Source: Chaenocephalus aceratus
Lineage: Eukaryota; Chordata; Actinopteri; Perciformes; Channichthyidae
DNA length: 64,000 nucleotides
Direction of reading: 5' to 3'
NCBI GenBank assembly: GCA_023974075.1
Contig: CM043791.1
Coordinates: 19,507,701-19,571,700 of the forward strand
The translations under genes were made by a program, and so were the position numbers. Of this stretch, positions 1-11,724 are shown piece by piece. The notes under the pieces were generated by a model. That model was not told where the DNA came from and made no database searches. It saw only the letters and a program-made list of their open reading frames with translations. Within the stretch, counting starts at the first letter, position 1, and each line of letters opens with the position of its first letter.

Positions 1-372
1 TGTGCTATTCGTATTTTTCACTGTTTTAATCAGATTTATATTTTAAGTTCCCTCCAGAGGGAGTTTCTCTTCCACACACTCCCTCCCCACACCTCCATTC
101 GACTCCTTTGTTTTCTTCCATAACATAGTGACATCCCTAAGTAACACTTCTATCTATGTGCTCCAACACATTGTACTAAGCGGTTGACCAATCACAACTA
201 GCTAACCAATCAGAACAGACTGGGCTCTGTTTTCAGACAGAGGGGGAAAAGAGGTGCAGTATGAGAAAAATTAAAGCATTTTCTGAACACTGAAGTATGT
301 AAACAACATGTAACAGTAGAGGAACAAAATACAAATATGAACCTTAATATGAGCATAATAGGGCCTCTTTAA
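1..372 (+). mobile_element. TTAAAGG-type MITE, left end cut by window
   Basis: The right end reads ATAATAGGGCCTCTTTAA. The body matches the element at 37117-37972 in the same orientation: shared stretches include the CACACTCCCTCCCC-type region, the ACCAATCACAAC segment, the TTTCAGACAGAGGG segment and the GCATGTAAACA-type tail. This copy lacks the 393-bp insert seen in that element, so it shows the empty site. The left terminus lies outside the window. No coding capacity. Confidence 0.75.
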
Positions 373-1769
373 CAATTGTGATACAACCCTACAATAACAG
401 ATTTGTGAAGTCTGAGTCATTAAATGCAAAAGCTAATCAAAAGATATATAGCAACTGCAGCATGGTAGATATGCAGAGCTGAATAAAGCTGTTGCTCACA
501 AACCTATTTCAAATACCGCCCTCCTTCATAGTGAATGTTTTTCTCTCACAGCATCCCACCACCTCACACGGGTGTTTTGTCTCAACATGTCTCTCGAGCT
601 TACTCCGGACCAGTGCCGCATTTAATAGCTTTTACCAGCAGACAACATTCACAGTCGATCGCCTTCATATTGTACCATATACTGTACACAGTATCCAATC
701 TTTTAGTTGGTTTGTAGTATACTTTTATAATACAGATTCTGCTTCTCAGCATAAAATGAAATTCACAGATAAGAGTTGTGTCGGAAGAAAAAGTGAATAG
801 ATTTTTTTAAAAGGCTGTCAAATGGAAAGGCATTCATCATCTTGGTCGCCTATGTTGAGAATACAAAGCAAATCACAGCGTATGACGAACGGAGAAGCAT
901 TTGTGGGATGTTGTGTGGGCTGCATGTGTGAGTCACAGAGGACATTTTAGTTTTGTTCATCAGGAAAGTATTCTCTGAAAATCTTTTGGGACGTAAAAAC
1001 ACTGAGTGGTGAAAGTGATTGATGTGGGAGATGCAAGTTGTATCTTGCATCCTGAGTGTTATTTTGAATGTGTAAATGATTAAATGCAGCGTGGCTCAGA
1101 GCTAAATTGCGTGCCACTGAGGGATCCTGGTGGTTTTTACTGAGAGAAAAATGAGCTAACTAAAATGTACGCCTTAGGATTTGACTCTAAATCAGTTTTT
1201 TGGGAAATCTGTAGAGTATCTACAGCTGCCATTTGTTAGTTACAATCTACCCATCCGTCCCATTAAATGCTCAAATGAATCATATTTGACTATCATTCAG
1301 AAACGTACAGTGGAGTAGCTGTTCTTCTTCAGCATTACACGGAGGCTTCTTGTCTGGATTAGTATGCAGAGCGCTCCGTCTTCTTGAGTAACCCCGCTGC
1401 TAATAACGCTTTATTGAGATGCAATGGCCAGCTCTCAGTTTTAATGGTGACTGATGGAGGGCGCAGATGCATTATTGCTCGCCGTTCATCAAGTTAACTT
1501 TGCACATTAGGAAGTTGAATGAGTTTCCAGGAGATTCTATCAGAGTTAATTATAGGATGAGCTAGGATTTTAAGTAGGGGGGAACTTCAAGTGAGTTAAC
1601 CCTTTATCATGACCTGAGTTGGCCATATTGGGATATATCTTGTTAAATCATATGGTCAAGACAACAGTATAGATGTGGATATTTACACCATATATTTACA
1701 TTTTGGCCGTAATCACGTATTTAAGCCTGCATTATATACAAACAAAGATCATCAGGTCTTGAAGGAAAT
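373..1769. other. Non-coding, no repeat recognised
   Basis: No ORF with family resemblance. The part from about 1340 to 1570 has balanced composition and homeodomain-like TAAT cores (CTAATAACG, AGTTAATTATAG), which would suit a conserved non-coding element, but conservation cannot be judged from one sequence. Confidence 0.4.
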
Positions 1770-2180
1770 AATCAAATTTTTATTTTATTTTTATTTATCC
1801 TTTATTTATCCAGGAATGTCCCATTGAGATACAAGATCTCTTCTTCCAGGGAGTCCTGACCAACACGGCACACAACAAGTTTCAACATAAAACAAAGGCA
1901 TTAAACAAAAAAAACATACAATTCAAATATAAATACAGAAGGCCATTTGTGCAGTGGCAAGAAGCATACTCACATCAGCAATAGCATCAGGTAAAACAGT
2001 TACATGTTTCATGAAGGGCTAATCGTAGCATACCTTTAAAAGCATTTACAGTAGGAAGTGCCTCGAGACAAAGAACATGTAAGAGGGGTACATGTGTTTT
2101 AACTTGACCAAACAAAGCTAAGCAGAGAGTCATAAGGGACTTTACATGCTCTTCCTGTATACGTTCTAAGTAATGTATTT
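1770..2180 (-). mobile_element. 3' end of an L2-type LINE
   Basis: Read on the minus strand, the segment ends in the tail-like region at 1770-1860 (TTTATTTATCCAGG on the plus strand, then ATGTCCCATTGAGATACAAG and a TCTTCTTCCAGGGAGTCCTG block). This is the reverse complement counterpart of the tail of the LINE at 48044-49168 (AGGTCTTCCTTGAAAAAGAG, then GATCTCAAGGGATTCATCTG). It is consistent with an old 5'-truncated L2-clade 3' UTR. No reverse transcriptase reading frame remains, and the 5' boundary is approximate. Confidence 0.55.
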
Positions 2181-5100
2181 CACTGTATTTCCTCCTGTTT
2201 CCTGCTCTCTGTGCACCCCTACCTTCCATCTCATCAGCGAATGTTTGTCACTTTCTTTTTCAGTCTATTCCATCTCCCTCTTTTTCTCTTTTCCAATTTC
2301 CGGTCTCCTCATCTCTCTTCTCCTCCTCTAGCTGCACTGCAGATTGCAGTAAACCCAGAAAATCCTCTTCATCACACAGTGAAAATACCATCTGTATTGG
2401 GTTTGCCCTCAGCCCCAATTAAACTGCTAGATATATGTACCCTGTAGTGCCTGGGACGGCGTGGGACACTTTGGCGTGTGAGCTTCACAATTTAAACACA
2501 AACACGCCGGCACAGGGCAGAATGTCAAGTACCTGCACGGTTACATCCTGCAGGGTCGCATTTGCAGCTTAATGCTGTAGTCACACAACTGGTGAAGAAT
2601 GTATGAAGGAATATGTTTGTCAGCCTCATCACGCCGGTCTAAAATGTGATTTATCATAGGCTTTGGGAGAAAAAAAAGAAGGCTCTGTATTTCAGGGTAT
2701 AGAATGTGAAAGTGTGTTGTAGTAATTATTCTGTAATGCCGGGATTACATTTCAGAATTTGGTAGCTCATTGTTTTTATTAGTCACACACCTCATATGAT
2801 ATATTTTATATTATGACCAGCTGTTAATTGAGTAGGCTTTTAGATGTATGTTTTTTTTTCTCCCCAATATGTTTTAATGTTGGAGCAGCTGATAACAGCA
2901 ACCATTGATTGGGGATTTGCAGGTTTAAGGACAAATAATTTAAGTGTGTATGGTGTATTCAAATGAAGCTACATTTGGCGGAGAGGTTTATCCAGCATCT
3001 GAAAAACATATAACCTTTGTTATTGACTTTATATCAATAACTATAACTCATATATACAATGGCTTGAGTTCTACAATAAAGTCTTTAACATGGCAAACTT
3101 ATCAAAGCTCTAAAAAATAGTTCAATATTTGACATTCACTACTGTCGTCGGTGTCCTAATATGTATGTTTTCATTATCTAATTCTACTAAATTATGTTTA
3201 CTAGCAATGTTTTTTTTCCTGTCAAGGACATTTCTTGTTATGCGCAGAAGTCGTATAGAGGAGGTCATGGTGGAGATCAAATATATGCAGGGCTTTGACA
3301 CTTGAGAACAGGCTTTACATCCTAAATCGTGCATGTTACCGTGTTATTCTGCAGGTTTACAGGTGACAAGTAATAGTGGCTGTTTAGTTTCTATATCGTC
3401 TACACTGTAGTGGAATATACTGGTTGCACAAAAGCTACAATAACCACAGTTTTCTGATATTTCCAACATACAACTTTGCACACAACAGTCCCAGACTTGA
3501 CCTGAAGTGTACTCTGAGCTCACAGTGCAAGACAGGCAGCCTGGACAATGAAGTGTGACTGAAGCACCCGTCTGTGCTTCGTGTGTGGGCAGGTGCCTCT
3601 GAATGTAATTAGCCAACACGTAATGACTTGTGACTTTGCCGCAGCGACTGTGTTAGCAGGAAGAGAGTGAATGACTCAAGAGCTCAAAGGCATCAACACA
3701 AGATGTCGCAGCTTTGTTCCCTCATCTAGAATTAAGAACATTAATAATTAAATTGAACAATAAATGAAGGTGGCTCGGGGGTGGGCGGGTGGCAGAGAAG
3801 AGAGAGAGAACAGCAGGCTGCAAAAGGACAAAAAGAGGGCATTCAATAGCATGAAAAACAACAAGAAAGAAAATATGTCTAAATATGAACCTTAAAGCTA
3901 CATCCAATAAAGGAACACAAACAAGTTCACATTAATTATTCTGGGCTGAGGCGGCATGGAGATATTATTGGAGAGCTATTCATCTGTGCCTATGGCAAAA
4001 AAGAGCTTTAAAAAAGTTCAATCTGCGAGTAGGGAAAAAAGTAACACACATTGATGTGTTTACTTTGAGGGTGGTTGAGAGAGTCTAATGAAAAGGTCCT
4101 GGATGAAGTTATTTTTTTAAAAGACCCCACGACCACGTCCTCAAAGACTGTGGTGTGTCTTTGTGGTCGCAGATGGTGAAATGGACCCCTGGGAGAAGTG
4201 ACCGTGGCATTATTTACTCTCGCTGGGCCGTTCAAAGACACCAGGCGCAGGCAGTGCCGGCAACTTTACCTCGGCCTCCATGGAGACGGTGTACTTTTGA
4301 CTGGGAACTTTCCAGACTCATTACCAGATGAGGAAGTGGCTTTCTACCTCACTGCCTCTCTATTTGCTTCCATTCCACTCATGGATCCGCAAAAATACAA
4401 GAAAGAGAGAGAAATGGAACGAAAAAGTGGGAGCGAAGAAAACAATAAATGAAACTGCAAGTCACAGAAGGATCAGAGGAAAAGACTGCAAGTGAGAAAT
4501 GAGAATATAGAGGGAGGAAAACAGGGAGGGAAAAAGGTTAACCGACACGAGGATGAAGAAGAGGAATGACTAAGGGCGATGCTTCTTAAATGTCGTCCGT
4601 CCACAGAGTTTCAGAGCGGCCGGTGCAGAGCTAATGGTCTGTTTGGAGAGAAAAGGGAGGACAGCAGAAGTATGGAGCGGGGCAGTGAACTGAGGGTATA
4701 ATTATCTCATTGGGATATTGGCTGCACAGCTCATCGTTAAATGTTTAAAATAAATCATTATGACAGAGAATAGAAAGGGCTTTTTTCTGTTGCAAGCGCT
4801 CAAAGAATCCAGCTTTTAACATCAGCTAATGACCTGCGGCTCACACGTCTTTAAGCTCAAACGCATCACAAAAACACCCCAAACTCTAAAAAGAATACTA
4901 AGCCGTGCGGCTCACCAGATCAAAGGCTGAGGAGCGAGAGGCCTTGAAAAACAAGATACAAGATGATGAAGGCGAGAGGATGGAGAGCCACTCGGCCACT
5001 GACAGACCCAAACGCATGAAGTGGAACAGAAAATAAAGGAATCATGAGGCTCTTATCTCTGCACTAATCGCAGTCAGAGAAGCAAAACAAAAAAAGGAGA

Positions 5101-6007
5101 TAATGGGGGAGGGAAGAAATTGAGTGGAGGAAAAAAACAGCTTGAGGGTTTCTATCATCTGCATCCTTCCAAATCACAACCTTTTCTTGCAGTTATCAGC
5201 ATTCTTAAATACTCTCCATCATTAGCGGGCTAGCTTGTCCGCTATGCTACCATTCTCCTGGGCGCCTCTCTATCTGCAATCTAGTTTGACAGCTCCATTT
5301 AGCGTGTCCAGCCTTACAGGGCGAGCATTCCTTCCCTTCTTATGCCCACCAGTGCTCTGGACTCCGGTTTGGTTTTGATCTATTTTTGTCTCTCCGCTGC
5401 CTCTCCTCTCATCAGTTCTTCTCATCTCAGCTTTGCTCAGCGGCCGCTGCAGATTCTTAATGAACAGAGGAGACTCACAATTCTTCCTTCAGTGCCCACA
5501 GCAAGCATGCCACGCACACTTATCTTACATCTACATAGACACCGTCACTGAGCCTTCACATATATGGAACTAACAGGCACACCTACAGCGAGGACACAGC
5601 GTGTTTTGCATAGGCTCTTCATTTTGTTTGGCTGTTAACATCTTAAAAGGCCGGCACCGACTTATGCTGAGGCGTGGGCATGAGCATTGATAGTGTGATC
5701 ATATGGCTGTGATAACTGTGTTGCTGCATTGGAGGCAAACGCTTAGAAAGTGACTTTAATCCTCACTCAACGCTGTGATCTGGGGCAGCAAGGCAAAGCC
5801 CTCAGACTAGAAAGAGCGTGTAGCCGTGTGCCACACATGTAGGGAGTATACAAGGTTGGGCCAGGCCAGTATGGGGTTATTATAAGTGGTCATACAGCTT
5901 GGCGCAATATAATTACAGTAAAAAATCATCTTAAATGATGTCCTTTCTCAATAAGGGCGCAGGTTTCAACAGCCTAGGTTTTGTATTTTAGATTTGTCCT
6001 CACTATG
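2181..6007. other. Non-coding intronic stretch, purine-rich patches
   Basis: Nothing with protein-family character in either strand. The plus strand is strongly purine-rich around 3790-3870, 4390-4560 and 5040-5130 (GAGA and GGAAAA runs). No inverted-repeat element with a clear TSD was found. Confidence 0.4.
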
Positions 6008-6015
6008 GTATAAGG

Positions 6016-6807
6016 TAGGGGTCGGGCCGATATTCCGCATGTGTCACAGACTGAAGCAAGCGGCAGCGCTAAGCGGCAGAGCCATACATGTGTTAAACCG
6101 AAATTCAATAAACATCCCAATCCCCTATGCTGAAGTTGCAAAAACACCACGATTTTATGATCCAATTCTATCAGTTTCCCAGTTACACAGGGACGCGGGA
6201 AGTCAGTCAGAGTTGGGGGTGCGTGCAGCGTCTCGCAGCGGAGTAACTGTGGTGCGGAGGGGGGGCTGCGAGTGGAGCCTAGCAGTTTTCAGGTTGATAT
6301 GTGAAGCTCATTAGCTAGCCAACATGTATTTAGCAAATGTTTAGCAAAATATTAGACGTTAGGTGTAGGTCTACTGTAATAGCCTCACTTTTAATAGTTT
6401 ACAAAACATTAGCTAGCACTAGTGTTTTGCAGTTGCTAGCAGCTTATTGGGATGTTATGCTATATAGACAGGCATTGTTTTGATAGAATAAATTAAGCAT
6501 TATTGTTAGTTAAGCATGTCAGCCTGCAGCCCCACTTCTTGTCTCTTTAACTCATTACAGATGGCTGCACTAAAGAAAAAGGGCACAGAGAGGAAACCAG
6601 TTGTAAGATGTTTAAATGTTCATTAAACATAATATATGCTTAAATACATTTCAAAGAAGTTGTGTTGGAGTTTGTGTTATTCTACATTGTGACACCAAGA
6701 TTTTCTGATTTTACTGCAAATGTATATCGGTTCCAAATATCGGTCTCCTTGATTACTAATAATCAGTATCGTATCGGCCTTGAAAAAGCCATATCGGTCG
6801 ATCCCTA
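6016..6807. mobile_element. hAT non-autonomous element, 8-bp TSD
   Basis: The ends are TAGGGGTCGGGCCGATAT and, at the right, ATATCGGTCGATCCCTA; as inverted repeats they agree at most positions. Flanking bases are GTATAAGG (6008-6015) and GTATACGG (6808-6815), an 8-bp TSD with one mismatch, as expected for an older hAT insertion. Subterminal ATATCGG repeats lie near the right end. About 792 bp with no transposase frame, so it must have been mobilised in trans. Confidence 0.85.
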
Positions 6808-7355
6808 GTATACGGTAAAGTAAGGTCAAACTAAACTGTAGTAGTTTAACCATCCTCCAGTAAAATGACATGACATTAGATGAGGAGCGGGAAATACAAA
6901 CACTGTAAAACAACCACAGACATTTACACCTTGTCACACATTCCGGACAGGAAAAGTGGACGTCTTGTCTGAGCTGTTTCCACTGCATGATAATTTTCTC
7001 TTTTGTAGCCATTGGGGGCCATTTTCTTATAACTACACCATATTTACCTTCCTTCCACTGAACAGCTCCATATCTGTTAAATGATGGTCCAGCAGTAGCA
7101 AGGCTCAAAAACATTGACATTTAAAGTGGATCATTTATTCAAACAATCTCTCATGTCGGATCTTCTCAGACTTGCGGTAATATTACATTGATGCTTCAAT
7201 TTGACAGAATTGTCAATATAGAAAAGGGATGGTATTATGATAGCTCATATCTCAATCCTACTGTACGCCTCGAGTCACATTGAGTCAGGAATTCCAGGGA
7301 TGTGTTAACATTAAAAGTGAGAATTGGATGTCAAAGCAATTCCCTTTTTTAAACC

Positions 7356-7733
7356 TTAAAGGTGGGGTAGGTACGTTTGAGAAACCGGCTCGAGATACAC
7401 TTTTTGTTATATTCCATGGAATGCTCTCAACATCCCGATAGCAATGAATATCTTAAGTGCTTTGACAAAAAATGTCATCTGTGGAAGCCGTAGTACTGTA
7501 AAAAGCACGACCAGTTCTTTTAGCCGGCCCGGCTAAAATAACTGGATGGCCTACCTGCCTGTCAGCCTTCCATCTGTGCACAAACTTATCTCGTGCCCTC
7601 ATTGGTCATGTGCGCGTTCGTGTGTGTTGGAGGAGGGGCTCTGTAAGGAAGTGGCAGATTTCTTCCGTCTGTGTATTTTCTAATACTAGCGCACTCGAGC
7701 TGGTTTCTCCAAAATTACCTACCCCACCTTTAA
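7356..7733 (+). mobile_element. TTAAAGGTGGGG MITE, copy 1
   Basis: Begins TTAAAGGTGGGGTAGGTA and ends TACCTACCCCACCTTTAA, near-perfect inverted repeats whose outer TTAA may be the TSD. A second copy in reverse orientation lies at 53904-54284 and is alignable over its full length (shared: CTCGAG near both ends, GGAATATAACA-type block, TTTTAGCCGG, GGCTGACAGGCAGGTAGG, CAACACACACGAAC-type block). Non-coding. Confidence 0.85.
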
Positions 7734-10700
7734 CTTGAGGAGTATAAAAATGTGTGTCACACCGTAGAGGACCACAGTGGAAATAAGTCACTTTATCATC
7801 ATATCACTTTAATTAATCAATCAGGCAGAAGAGCATTATTCTGCTGTGACCGGTTCTAGAAAGTTCCTGAAGGAAAAATTACAAACAGCAACCATTTTAG
7901 TTGATAAGAGTTAGGTATCCTTTACTCCCAACTCAGGTGACAGAATGACACAGTGCCATAACTACATGTTTATAATTATGAAAATATTCATTTTATTGCC
8001 AAGAGATTATTTAAAAAAAACCTTGATTTATCCTAATAAAACTACTTTTGAGATTGGTTCTTTACCATGGTTTGAGGGTCTATACACTTTGATGGAACTG
8101 TATTCCTTATGAACCCCAAACCACATTGACAGTGACAGTGTGTGCAGTCTGGGAAGTATTTGAGGCGGACAATCAATGATTCAATTACGGTGTGGGGCCT
8201 GAGAATAGTTCTCTGACACCCTGAGCAGCAGAGCAATATAAGCGCTAAGCCTAATGTAAGTCAACGTTGTGGGGGCAAACAGACACGGCACAGAACGACA
8301 CGTCAGTCTGACAGAGATCGATTGTCCGTGAGGTGATGGACTTTATTCCTCTTCACGAGCTGTGGTTTGGCCGCCACCGAGAGCCGCCAAACCATCCATC
8401 CACTCAAGTTAGATATGCAAAGGGGAAACATGGATTGCATTACAAGCTGCTGCATTATAAGGGTTTTGGCAATCCTTCAGTGGATTTCAGAGCATCCAAA
8501 TATAGTTTGTGTCAATGGTCTGATTATGGATTGTGGAAGGAAAGCCAAGATGTTGTCTGGTGGTCTAAAGGATTTAAAGTCCAATATAAGCGCCTTATTG
8601 CTTTGGATCCAGATACATGCAGACATCAATCTCGGGGATATTCTTACAATAACAAGTCGTAATGAAAGGATCCAAACATAGATACAAGCCCATACCCTCA
8701 TCATATTCAATACCGATCTCACAGCTGTGAACACATCACTTCCTTTTACTTTTATTGGCTTTTTAAGAGGTTTTGGCTGCAGCAAGAAAACTATCCATTA
8801 TGCAAGTATATAAAAGTTGGCACAGTAGTAGCGCAATGATTTGTTCTGTACCAATTACAATATCCATGAATCTGTTCCACATTGGCATCAACCTCCTTCA
8901 AAGGTAATGGCCTTGTAGATTCAGATGGTGAAATGCTGTAGCATGGTGCTTTATAGTCCAGACAACACATATTTTATTTACACAGCCATACACATCAATT
9001 AATGGGCAGCAAGCAAGCCAACAAATGGACCACTCTTACTCCATAGAACCACGGATTACCATCTTTTGTCCGCAGAAAGGTCACCCTGCATCTCAATCCG
9101 CCATTTGCCTAACATGGAAGCTGGATTGCATTATCAAAGTCAGGGCTGTATCGAATGTCATTTATTAACATTCAGAGCTTCTAATGTTTGTCGTCATATT
9201 TCATGCAATAATAAAAGACGATATTTAGTTTTTACGGATGTATAAATATAATTTATGGTGATGAGATGTTCATTGCTGTTAGACCGCCCTCTTCAGGTTG
9301 ATGATTTCTTTGTGTAAGGCAAGCACGTTTCTTTTAGCGGAGTGAAAATGTTGTTTCTGAAAGGCTGAATGGCAACAAATACGTAAAGTCGCATTTTATT
9401 GTTTGCTTAAAACATGTTGGAGATGATTAGATCTATCTCTTTTCAATAAATGTCTGAGACTATTACAGAGACTGTGAAAGAGCTTGCTGTGAGTCATAAA
9501 ATAAGATGTGTCAGATGGAGCATTTAGCGCAATGTTTTCAAAGTTATTAATAATAATAATCTTATAGCGTAAAAATCCTCAGTAGGCTACAGCCTTAATT
9601 AAAGAGAGGATAATAAATAACGTGAAATGGAACAAGATGCTGGGATAAAGTCGCAGCAAGCACACACACAGACACACTTTAAAAGAGGGCCATTGTTCGA
9701 ATACAGGAGACATTGCTATTCAACAGATGTATTTAATTTGAATGTTAATGTAACATTTTGAATGAGATGTTCAGAATATTTTAGAAAGGTTAATGGAAAT
9801 AAACCTTAAGTGCATTCAGTAGCCTACATTTAAAGGTTTAGGTTATTTTAAAGCTCTATCAGACATTTATCAAACCCAGAACTCATTGGTGAGTAACTAC
9901 AGAGTTAGGATTTGAAAAGAGAAACAGCCGCCCAAAACTTGTTTGTGAGAGTAAGAATGTACATACATTCATTTGTGCAAGGATACAATAAACTACTAGC
10001 CCTTTCATAGTAAAGTAGGTCGCACAAAATCCCAATGACATGCTCAACATGCTGTCATCCTTTGTTTCCCTAAAATCAAACATCTGGTGTTTTTTTCATC
10101 CCTGCACTATTTCTATTTTTAAATAAGAAATGTTTTTCTTTGTTTTTAAAGTATATTACATGCGTTTTCATTGGCCAAGTGGATCGTACAGCATTTCATC
10201 ACCATCTGCATCTTTGATAAGTAGACATGTTCCCCTTGGGATTGCTGAGTCAAAGATTCATTTGTCATCTTCCCTGAAAGATGACAAAGCCTCCTTGAGA
10301 GCATACCTTTGTTCATACTGAAGATGTTATTAAGAATGATGTCTCCTCTGCATCCTAACCCCTTTCGATTTGAATAGATTTGTTCCTCCTGTTAACCTAT
10401 GAGATAGAGGGAGTTCTAGAATGTAATTTAAGCACAATGACCCACCATTACAGAAACAGGATCACCCAAAGGTGAACCAGGAGGACGACCATGCCTCCTA
10501 AAAACACAGATAATTTCTCTCTCAATAAATATCCCAACATGTTTTCTGACCATCTGAAAGCTAACCAACAGGCTGTCAAAACAAACACTTCTCTTGCCAG
10601 AGGAATAGAACTCGAAAAGTTTGGAGTAACATACACAGCGGGAATCTGGCTTTCCTTCTCAACTTCCTGTTGAACTCTGGTTGAACTCGCCTTGTTTGGA

Positions 10701-11266
10701 TGGAGCTACCAGACAAAGCCCCTTTGCTTCAGAGAGATGAAGTGCCATGACTACTTCTACACTGACTGAGCAGCAGGCGGTACCTGTCTCTTTGTTGTCT
10801 ACCAGATAAGAACCCACTTCTGAAGTACAAATAGGATTTGCCACAACATTATAGAGGGCTTTTTCTGCAGTAAGAGACATTTTTAGCAAGTCATTTACAG
10901 CTTCTTGGCATGTCTGTTTGTGAAGAGTGAATTGCAACATCAGCAGTTCAGTTAAAGGACAAGAAATATCTGTACAACACACTGAGCAAGCTAGCAAATG
11001 ACCACAGATATTAACAGAAACACATTTTTAAGTGGATCATTTGTATATATGATATCACTTTTTACTATAAGCTTTTTTGGCTTGATAATGAAGGGGCAAT
11101 GCTAGTTACACACTTACACCACCATCCTCCTTCCTTGAGAATTAAAAAATGCAGCAATGTGGGGGTTTGTTTATAAGAGATAGGGCAAGAATGTGCTATG
11201 TTGAATGCCAGAAGTTTCAGCAATAAGTAAAGTAATGATTATAACCTGGTGTTAACCTCCATAGTC
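7734..11266. other. Non-coding intronic stretch
   Basis: The overlapping 100-aa frames near 8333-8785 occur in three frames and both strands and resemble no family I know. A short TAATAATAAT run lies near 9548. I see no TSD-bounded element or RNA gene here. Confidence 0.4.
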
Positions 11267-11724
11267 GGGACGGGTGGCGCAGGGGTCTGTGCATCTGATC
11301 ATCAGATCAAGGGGGGTGCTGGGGAACTCCAGTTCGAAACACGCTCCTGCCGCCACTATGTCAGGCCGTTGTGTCCTTGGGCAAGACACTTCACCCGGAT
11401 TTGCTCCTGTGAGTATTGTCCACAGTACATGTATGATACTAATGTGTACTTGTAAAAGCGCCTCGATGACTTCGAGGCGTGAAGATGGACGGTGTGGCGC
11501 AGTGCGCTGTGCAATGATCATCAGATCAAGGGGTGAAACCCGCCGCTGCTACGTCTGTAAAGCCGTTGTGTCCTTAGGGACACTTCACCTGAACTTGCTC
11601 CTGTGGGTATTGTCCACAGTACATGACCATTGCATGTATGTGTAATGTGTATTTGTGAAGCGCTTTGAGCATCTGGAAAAGCACTATAATAAATATAAGG
11701 AATTATTATTATTATTATTATTAA
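11267..11724 (+). mobile_element. Dimeric tRNA-derived SINE with L2-like tail
   Basis: Two related units lie in tandem. Unit 1 (from about 11267) has an A-box-like TGGCGCAGGGG and a B-box-like AGTTCGAAAC. Unit 2 starts about 11487 with GGACGGTGTGGCGCAGTGCG. Both share ATCATCAGATCAAGGGG, GCCGTTGTGTCCTT, CACTTCACC and a TGTCCACAGTACATG block. The second unit ends AAGCGCTTTGAGCATCTGGA, then an ATAAATATAAGG segment and (ATT)n, which is the 3' tail style shared between L2-clade LINEs and the SINEs they mobilise. Unit 1 lacks that full tail, so the pair moved as one dimer or arose by insertion next to an older copy. Confidence 0.8.

Noticed and set aside
8333..8785. Overlapping frames of about 100 residues on both strands
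   Set aside because: No family resemblance, no splice-site context, and equal openness in several frames, as expected by chance in AT-rich DNA.
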